Assembly (NCBI GenBank): GCA_000727475.1
Contig: KL647313.1
Coordinates: 601,665 to 665,664 of the forward strand
Source: Sarcocystis neurona
Taxonomy: Eukaryota > Apicomplexa > Conoidasida > Eucoccidiorida > Sarcocystidae
Reading direction: 5' to 3'
DNA length: 64,000 nt
Positions 57,801 through 64,000 of the stretch are shown piece by piece. The notes beneath the pieces are model-generated. The model was not told where the DNA came from and searched no databases. It worked only from the letters and a program-made list of their open reading frames with translations. Within the stretch, counting starts at the first letter, position 1; each line of letters opens with the position of its first letter. The position numbers and the translations under genes were made by a program.

Positions 57801-57842
57801 ATCTGTGCAAGTGCCTCTGCTGAGCGAGCTCCTCCCCAGTGT
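51806..57842. other. Unassigned stretch: microsatellites and weak exon candidates
   Basis: Possible plus-strand exons: 53150-53484 (starts EFFVAGRNVFLWRSEEEC, then Lys/Glu-rich), 54587-54750 (DEENFLGSATFPMEIP, resembling the end of a C2 domain) and 55310-55428 (acceptor acattggcag, donor CTAG|ggtaag region). None could be joined in phase. Purine-rich DNA fills 51.9-52.1 and 52.85-53.45 kb, and AT repeats fill 52.2-52.6, 53.5-53.8 and 54.5 kb. Nothing else recognised. Confidence 0.45.
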
Positions 57843-57850
57843 CTATACAC
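57100..57850. repeat. Cluster of GGTGTACGTACACC palindromes
   Basis: Copies or near copies start at about 57160, 57275, 57320, 57423, 57480 and 57700, with related GTGTATAGACAC and GTGTCTATACAC at about 57608 and 57840. Spacing is irregular and the flanks differ, so this is not a simple tandem array. It lies just downstream of the DnaJ stop codon. Confidence 0.85.
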
Positions 57851-57897
57851 TCGGAAGAATTTCTTTCAAACGAGCTTTCTGTTCTTCTCCGAGATAC
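57843..57897 (-). CDS. DnaJ terminal exon
   Basis: Acceptor gtatctcgcag|G completes the Lys of FPK; 17 residues (YLGEEQKARLKEILPSV) then TAG. The charged helix matches the Hsp40 C-terminal end, where the family reads FPxxLxxxQKxxLxxLL. Confidence 0.9.
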
Positions 57898-58656
57898 CTG
57901 CGAGATACGCGGCACATCAGAGCACCACTTCACAAAAATACGAAGCGTCCCCCTACGACCCTATGCAAACTGCTATCTTGATAAACAGTCGGTCCCCTAC
58001 CTGCCTGTTTCAACGACGCAGAACGAATGTACGTGTGAAAGAAAAGATATATTCAAAAGAAAGCAGTTCTACGATCTTCTTCCTCCATATGCATACACAC
58101 GTATACATACACACATATATATGGATATACGTATGTAGACATATACATTTGTCTATATACAGATATATATATATATATATATACATACATATATATATCC
58201 CTCTTTCTCTACACATATATATACAAATGTTTATACAGTTTTGCAGTGTGTACAAATACGTATAACGAGATATTGATGTTAAAATGAATTGCCTCTGCCA
58301 TGGATCTAGATGCCTCATTACAAGGAATAAACGTCAACTATATCTGCACGCAGTTCTATCTAATATTGCGACACTCGTACACGTATATGTATATATAACT
58401 TGCGCGTAAACAGATGTCTGTGCAAGACTCTCTTTATATAGAGAAAATGTAACTGTAACAGAAAATATATAATAGTACATAGACAGTAGAGCACTGCCTG
58501 CAAGACGAGGAGACGTAGTGCCGTACTTGGGGAAGTGGATATCAAATTCAAGAATTAAATCTCCTTTCTCCCCGGGACGCTTAGAAATTGGCATGCCTGA
58601 AAAAAAATGTCGCACAGCTCATTTCTCTGTACAAATGTACACACACAGCAGTCTTT

Positions 58657-58687
<31 letters not shown>

Positions 58688-59615
58688 GTTTCTATCAAAC
58701 TCTCACACACATCCACGTAGCCACATATATTTGTGTGCATAAAGGTTGATACACATATTCTACCAGTCAATAAACATACACACACACAAACGCGAACTGA
58801 CAAGTGGTCGTCAACATATACATATACATATATGTTTCTCTCTATATATAGATGTGTATTTGTATACAAACGTATATATATGAATGAGTAAATACATACA
58901 AACATATACACGCGAATTCACAAATGGTGGTCAACCCAAACATATACATATATGTGGTTACATATACATATATATATACATATAGATAGATAGATACGAA
59001 TTTATACATATGGATGTATAAATGTGTGTGTATATATATATATTTATGTTTATAGGGAGAGGAGGAGAGAGAACGGCACTAGGCATTACGCAGATGATTC
59101 TAGTTGCTACATTCTGATAAATGAGTATATATGCATATACCTTTGTATATACACATACATATATATATAGATATATACATATATTTGTATATACACGTAT
59201 ATATATGTATGTATTTAAACACGTGTGTATATATTTGGCTTGCTACACTATGGTAGACGTGTTTGATGCATGTGCGGGGCCCCGTTTACATGTCCATACA
59301 TACACATATATACATAATGTACATAGATATATACCTATATATATACATATATTAACACACAGAGAGGAAAAAGAGAAAGAGAGAGAATGCGAGCGAGGTT
59401 GGCGTTTGCACAGACATACAAACGTGCAAGAACACATATATGTATATACTGGTGCATGCAGGGAGACGAAGACCTTCTGCTGGAGGCTAGAGATGTATAT
59501 TTGTACCTTCGTGAGAGACAACTTTTCGACTTTTAGGAGAGACGATGGCGTCGACTTTCACTTTTAATTGCCGCCCGTCGAGACTGTCGATGGGGACAGT
59601 GAAGCCGCAGAGAGC
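57843..59615 (-). CDS. DnaJ/Hsp40 co-chaperone, C-terminal exons (5' part not found)
   Basis: Hsp40 proteins bring substrates to Hsp70 and stimulate its ATPase. Exons in transcript order: 59615-59507, 58596-58527, 57897-57843, all GT-AG with matching phases. The first reads ALCGFTVPIDSLDGRQLKV and KVVSHEG. The second reads GMPISKRPGEKGDLILEFDI then HFP. The third reads KYLGEEQKARLKEILPSV with TAG at 57845-57843. These are the second beta-sandwich domain and C-terminal helix of type I/II DnaJ proteins. The J domain, G/F region and first sandwich must lie at higher coordinates and were not identified, so the subtype and compartment stay open. There is no homopolymer run in these exons. Confidence 0.9.
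58130..59480. repeat. AT microsatellites across DnaJ introns
   Basis: Long (TA)n with TATG/CATA variants surround the 58527-58596 exon. A loose duplication (GTGGTCAACNYA, ACATATACATATA, TATGT) occurs at about 58806 and 58927. No other exon was seen. Confidence 0.6.
58527..58596 (-). CDS. DnaJ exon (GMP...GDL motif)
   Basis: Acceptor cattttttttcag|GC joins the previous G to give Gly, then MPISKRPGEKGDLILEFDIH; donor CCCCAA|gtacgg, phase 2. GMP(x)nGDLxxxFxxxFP is the Hsp40 signature. Confidence 0.94.
59507..59615 (-). CDS. DnaJ exon (ALCGF motif)
   Basis: Acceptor ctctcttttggcag|GCTCTC, phase 0; donor CACGAAG|gtacaa, phase 1. The 36 complete residues run from ALCGFTVPIDSLDGRQL to VVSHE. ALCGF...LDGR is one of the most conserved parts of the Hsp40 C-terminal domain. 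Confidence 0.92.
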
Positions 59616-60539
59616 CTGCCAAAAGAGAGAGACGAGGCGGCGCAGCAGCACACGCGTTGAACAGCGCCCCGCACGTGGGAGGGTCCGCGACCGGGAAGAA
59701 AGCAAGAAAGAAAAAAACGCCTGGCGCGCTCGTCTTTGCTCTGCACGCATCCATTCTCTCTACGGAGACAGCAGCTGCTGCTGCAGGTCTTCGAACAATT
59801 TACTTCACCACGGAGACACACGCCCGTGCAGTCGCAGGTGTTTTGTCGCGTAGAAGAAAATCGAGCGAACTACGGCGTACGTTGCTGGCATGCGGACACG
59901 CGTACATTTACACATTCTCCCCGCTTCCATGCATGCCCGCGTCAAGAAAATACCCTAGACGAAGTCTGAATCAAAATAGAAACCCGATTATAAAAATAGA
60001 GAGACAGAGAGACGAGACGGCGGCACATATGTAGCGAGAGACAGGGAACTACCACGTGTCCATACATACCTATACATATATACGCATCTACCTAGACATA
60101 AAGCTACACATATATATATATATGCGTAGATATATCTACCTACAGACCAGAAGGTGGTACATACATGTATATACATCTATATGTGACAGGGAATTATCAC
60201 GTGTCCACATATATGCACACACAGATGCACACGTATCTACCTATACGTAGAGCTACGTGTATATATATGTGGTTATATGCATGTAGAAAGATATACGTAG
60301 AATAGAGAGACACAGAGAGAAGGCGAAATAGAGGGAGAAAGGAAGAAAGGTAGACGCCGTTGCATGTGCGTGTATGTGCGTGTAGAGAGATAGAGAGACA
60401 GAGACGAACAAAAAAGGAGACAGACGGCCGTACGTATCGCTCTCCACGTGTCTTTGTGTGGAGAGCGTTTCTTTATGTACAGAAAAGTTTATGCGTATGT
60501 GTGTAAGTGTGTGTATGGACAGAGAGAGAGACAGCTGAG

Positions 60540-60601
60540 CGAAGGTGGGGGAGAGCCACCACGCGGCGAGAGGAGGAGGAGGAGGTGAGACAGCAGCACC
60601 A

Positions 60602-60634
<33 letters not shown>

Positions 60635-61330
60635 GAGACAGCGACGAGAGAAAAGAAGAAGAGAGCAGGAGCAGCAGCGGCACTGGCCGAAAGGGCGAAA
60701 GGAGACGGGGACGGCGGTGACGAGGGGGAGACAGCAGGAGCAACAGCACGAGACGAACAAGAAAAGGAAAGAAGTTCACAGGCACCAGAAAGTGGTTACC
60801 CAGCAACAGAACATGAAGAGCGAGAAGAGCGGAAAGTCGTTCGGAAGTCGAAGGGAAACAACCGGCAAAAGAGAAGCACCTCAGCAAAAAAAGACTTCGC
60901 ATAGATGAGAGACACACAGAGAGAGGGCGACAGAAAGAAAAGAGACGGACGACACGACGTAGGAGCACCAACCGCCGCAGCAGCAGCAGAAAAAAGCAGC
61001 AAAAGCAGTGCCACAGCAGCAGGAGGAGCAATGCCGCAGTATAGCAGGAGGAGCAATGCCACAGCAGCAGGAGGGGAACGCAGCAGCAGCAGCAGGAACA
61101 ACGCCACAGCAGCAGGAGGAGAACGCAGCAGCAGCAGGAGGAGCAATGCCACAGCAGCAGGAGGAGCAATGCCACAGCAGCAGGAGGAGAAAGCAGCAGG
61201 AGGAGGAGACAGCAGCAGCAGGGGTAGCAGCAACAAAGCAGCAGCAGCAGAAGAGAAATAAGAAGCGCCGCGACGGCAGGAGGAGCGACGGGTAGCAGCA
61301 GCATCAGGTGCTGGAGAAATGGCGTGGAGC
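60540..61330. repeat. CAG/GCA tracts, coding status unclear
   Basis: Two CAG-rich blocks (60580-60790 and 60960-61260) separated by a purine-rich segment. The second holds several copies of a GGAGGAGCAATGCCACAGCA-like word. Plus frames read Gln/Ala/Glu-rich, minus frames Leu/Ala-rich. They could be an insertion in an exon of the DnaJ gene (minus) or of an unknown plus gene. No conserved motif decides. Confidence 0.5.
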
Positions 61331-61447
61331 ACAGGAGAGAGAAGACGCCTTGGTATGAAGAGAAGTGGGACAGAAGAGAAGTCCCCTGACATATCAGCAG
61401 CGGTGTGACTTCTTTCTTCTTTTCTGCAACTGCGTGGAAAGACGCAG

Positions 61448-61571
61448 TGAAGGGTTGGTAGTTATCGCAGAATTCGAGCAAGTCACGCGCGCATGTGCGG
61501 CAGCAGAAGCGGTTGGACAAGTGCCAAAAAGAGGGCACGCGACAACGAAAGTCTATTCGAAGCGAGAGAGA
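61448..61571 (+). CDS. Hypothetical exon, unknown family
   Basis: After acceptor gaaagacgcag the frame reads EGLVVIAEFEQVTRACAAAE, then VGQVPKRGHATTKVYSKRER, ending AGAGAGA|gtgaga. Composition is ordinary and the splice sites are good, but the family was not recognised. The minus strand is also open here. A frame at 61935-62242 plus may belong to the same gene. Confidence 0.4.
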
Positions 61572-61754
61572 GTGAGAAGCAAAGAAACGAAGTCTGCTCT
61601 CGAGGCGTGGGAGAATGAGAGACAAAGGAAGTCTGTTCGAAGAGCGAAACAAAGAATGAGAAACAAATAAAAAGTCCTCCCCAAAGAAGCAGCAGAAAAA
61701 ACGCGACCTCCTCAGCCATCGCAGCAACCGGAGTGTTGCGTCGCTGCACTGACG

Positions 61755-61920
61755 AAGAGAGACGCAGCAACAGCAGGAGGTGCAGAAGCAGCAGGAGGTG
61801 CAGGAGCAGCAGGAGGTGCAGGAGCAGCAGGAGGCGCAGGAGCAGCAGGGCAGCAGGAGCAAGAGAGCAGCAGGAGGAGCAGGAGCAGCACGGCAGCAGG
61901 AGCAGCAGGGCAGCATCCCA
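61755..61920. repeat. GCAGGAGGTGCAGAA-type CAG tract
   Basis: Tandem GCAGGAGGTGCAGRAGCA-like units of about 18 bp followed by less regular CAG repeats. Frames in several phases are open on both strands. Confidence 0.7.
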
Positions 61921-62739
61921 GAGAGAGACAGCGGGTAAGAGAGACATATTTGTAGATTTCTGCAGAGAGGAAGGGAGAACGTCAACTTCCGTTCGTTCCC
62001 TCCGTTCTCGCCCTGCCCCCCTTTCGGCAGAACTCTCTCCTTGCAGTCCTCCGGAACTAGCGGAGAAGGGAAGTACGACAAATGAGGCTGCACACATGTG
62101 CATGCGTAAGAGAGCTGCGCATGCAGAAGGAAGAGCGATAAAGACGCTTTCCACGACAGGAAGAAGAAAAGGAGAAGTTTCGAAGGAAGGAGAACTTTCT
62201 CTCACTTTAACGAGAGGAATGGGCACTTTGAGAAGAAGGTGATTGCCATCCCGAACAAATCTCCCGTGGGGCTTCGTTTTAACGACGCTGCATCATCAGT
62301 TTCCACCCCACACATTCAAATGCATGCGCACACGCAGACACACACGCAGACAACACGCAGCAACATATTCACACGGACGAAGGGCGAAGGAGACGAGGAG
62401 AGACGGCGAGACGGAAGGAGACGCCAGCAAGCGAAGAGACACACGCGCAGCAAGGGAGACGGAAACAGCAAGGTGGACAACTGCAGCACGTATAGAGAGG
62501 CGGTGTGTAACGTCCACAGCCGTGCGCCGTCCGTCTGCAGAGCCCCTTCCCTTGCGCGTAAAACATCGGCCGCAATAAACTACGGCAGACTTCTTTCCAT
62601 AGGAGATAATACATACATCTACGAAGGCAGGCCACTTCTTCAGGCGTTCGCAGCGGAATTCCTCCTGTGCGTGTACTTCGAACAACAAGTCCTTTTGCGC
62701 GTAAACATAAATTCTCTCCTATATATAGAAGTCAAATAA

Positions 62740-63280
62740 ACAGAGATACACATATATACGTATAGACGTGTGTGTGTGTGTGTGTCAACAATATATCCTA
62801 CCTACATATATATAACATATATGGGGATTAATTTACTACACGTGTATAGCGAGAGACACACACACATATATATGTGTATATATGTACGACGTGTAGGGAC
62901 ACATATATTCTCCTACCCATTCATATATATACGTGGATACATATACACACTTCAGTACATACATTTTCCACATTTGTGTGTAGGGTAGAACTAGCCACGA
63001 AAATGTATATATACTCTACACATATATAGAAGTGACACACAGATATGAGCCTCACTTCCCTTATACTCTACAAATATACACACATGTGTATAAATACATA
63101 CACTATATACATATCTTTACATACATACATACATTGTACATATACATATATATATACGTGTATACATGTATGTATGTATATGTATGTATGTATATGTATG
63201 TATGTATATGTATGTATGTATATGTATGTATGTATATGTATGTATGTATGTTTCTCTCTCTGTCTGTGTCTGTTTCTCTC
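62740..63280. repeat. AT/GT microsatellites with (TATGTATGTATA)n
   Basis: Simple repeats throughout. At 63165-63255 a regular 12-bp GTATGTATGTAT/ATGTATGTATAT unit recurs about six times. The tract ends in a pyrimidine run that forms the acceptor of the exon at 63289. Confidence 0.85.
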
Positions 63281-63288
63281 TCATGCAG

Positions 63289-63325
63289 AGGGTAACGGGA
63301 GGTCGGAAAAGCGTAGATGTTGCTG
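63289..63325 (+). CDS. Candidate 37-nt exon with strong splice sites
   Basis: Acceptor tctgtttctctctcatgcag, donor GCTG|gtgagt. Phase 0 reads RVTGGRKSVDVA. The exon is too short to place in a family. Its neighbours on this strand were not found within the window. Confidence 0.4.
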
Positions 63326-63504
63326 GTGAGTACTTTTCAACAAAATTTCCACCCGAAGTGCACGAAGAGAAGAAATGCCCCCTTTTTTATCGAAGAAGAT
63401 CAGAGGGGCCGCACTGACTGACAAATCACGGACGTGCAAAATCGAGCATCTTCATCGAACTCCCACGAATCGATACAGAGAGACAGGGAGAGACACGGAG
63501 ACAC

Positions 63505-63638
63505 GGAGACATACAGGGAGAGACGGAGACACATGCAGAGACGGAGACACGCACACCCCACACACGGAGACGGAGACATACAGGGAGAGACGGAGACACA
63601 TGCAGAGACGGAGACACGCACACCCCACACACGGAGAC
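63505..63638. repeat. 67-bp unit in exact tandem duplication
   Basis: Two copies (63505-63571 and 63572-63638) appear identical. The unit is built from GGAGACAYA, CAGGGAGAGACGGAGACA and CACCCCACACAC words. Shorter GGAGACAC repeats flank it, followed by ACATAC repeats to the window end. Confidence 0.9.
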
Positions 63639-64000
63639 GGAGACATACACACACACATATATATATACACCCATCCACACGGAGACACGACCATGCAGAG
63701 ATGCACTCACACATATACATACATGGAGACCATACAAACACGCAGCCACGGATAGGGAGACACATACATACAGAGATTATATACAGAGTAAGAGAGACAC
63801 ATACACATGCGCATACATACATATACATACATATACATACATATACATACATACATATACATACATACATACGTATACAGACACATACATACAAAGATAT
63901 ATACACACCCAAACAGAGGCACACAGAGACGAAGATACGCACACATACACACACACAGATACATATATATATGTAATACACAGAGATAATACGCACAGAC

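Noticed and set aside
62239..62739. Plus frame of 166 codons, with a competing minus frame of 130 codons
   Set aside because: Both are open, neither shows a family motif, and splice sites do not decide. Left unannotated.
1..64000. CRISPR array, tRNA, rRNA, telomeric repeats, complete transposon
   Set aside because: No regular repeat-spacer pattern, no cloverleaf or rRNA-like sequence, no TTTAGGG arrays, and no transposase or reverse-transcriptase motif were seen by eye. A covariance-model scan would be decisive for small RNAs.

Overview
The window looks like a chromosome segment of a coccidian apicomplexan, most likely an Eimeria species. The evidence is long CAG/CTG tracts that encode runs of Ala, Gln, Ser or Leu inside otherwise conserved proteins, short exons separated by introns of 0.6-3.5 kb filled with AT/GT microsatellites, and dense CAG-rich blocks alternating with plainer sequence. 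No telomere repeat, rRNA, tRNA or CRISPR array was seen. Most long open frames are artefacts of repeats. The real genes are chains of small exons, found here by conserved motifs plus splice sites with matching phase.

Layout. (1) 723-13488, plus strand: the C-terminal two thirds of an NADPH-dependent diflavin reductase of the cytochrome P450 reductase (CPR) family, eight exons, with its 5' part beyond the left edge. (2) 15175-30500, minus strand, convergent with the first: a TlyA/FtsJ-type rRNA 2'-O-methyltransferase with an S4 domain, at least six exons over about 13-15 kb, two introns apparently of GC-AG type, and large low-complexity insertions. Its introns hold a 1.3 kb polypyrimidine tract and a GCATGC-rich block. 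(3) 30490-33140: a 2.6 kb degenerate TAC/GTA trinucleotide expansion. (4) 33.1-36.9 kb: weak exon candidates and a decayed repeat. (5) 37581-40937, plus strand: a phase-consistent seven-exon gene of unknown function. (6) 41-45.8 kb: poor in repeats, with isolated plausible exons only. (7) 45827-51805, plus strand: RNA polymerase III subunit RPC4, three exons, N-terminal half largely low complexity. (8) 51.8-57.8 kb: uncertain exons and microsatellites, ending in a cluster of a 14-bp palindrome. (9) 57843-59615, minus strand: the last three exons of a DnaJ/Hsp40 protein, convergent with RPC4. (10) 59.6-64 kb: CAG blocks, two plausible plus-strand exons and tandem repeats.

The four identified genes do unrelated housekeeping jobs (electron transfer, organellar rRNA modification, Pol III transcription, chaperoning) and show no operon-like link. 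What they share is architecture: catalytic or structural motifs are kept while loops and introns are filled with simple repeats. Exon boundaries come from motif order and phase only. No transcript evidence was available.
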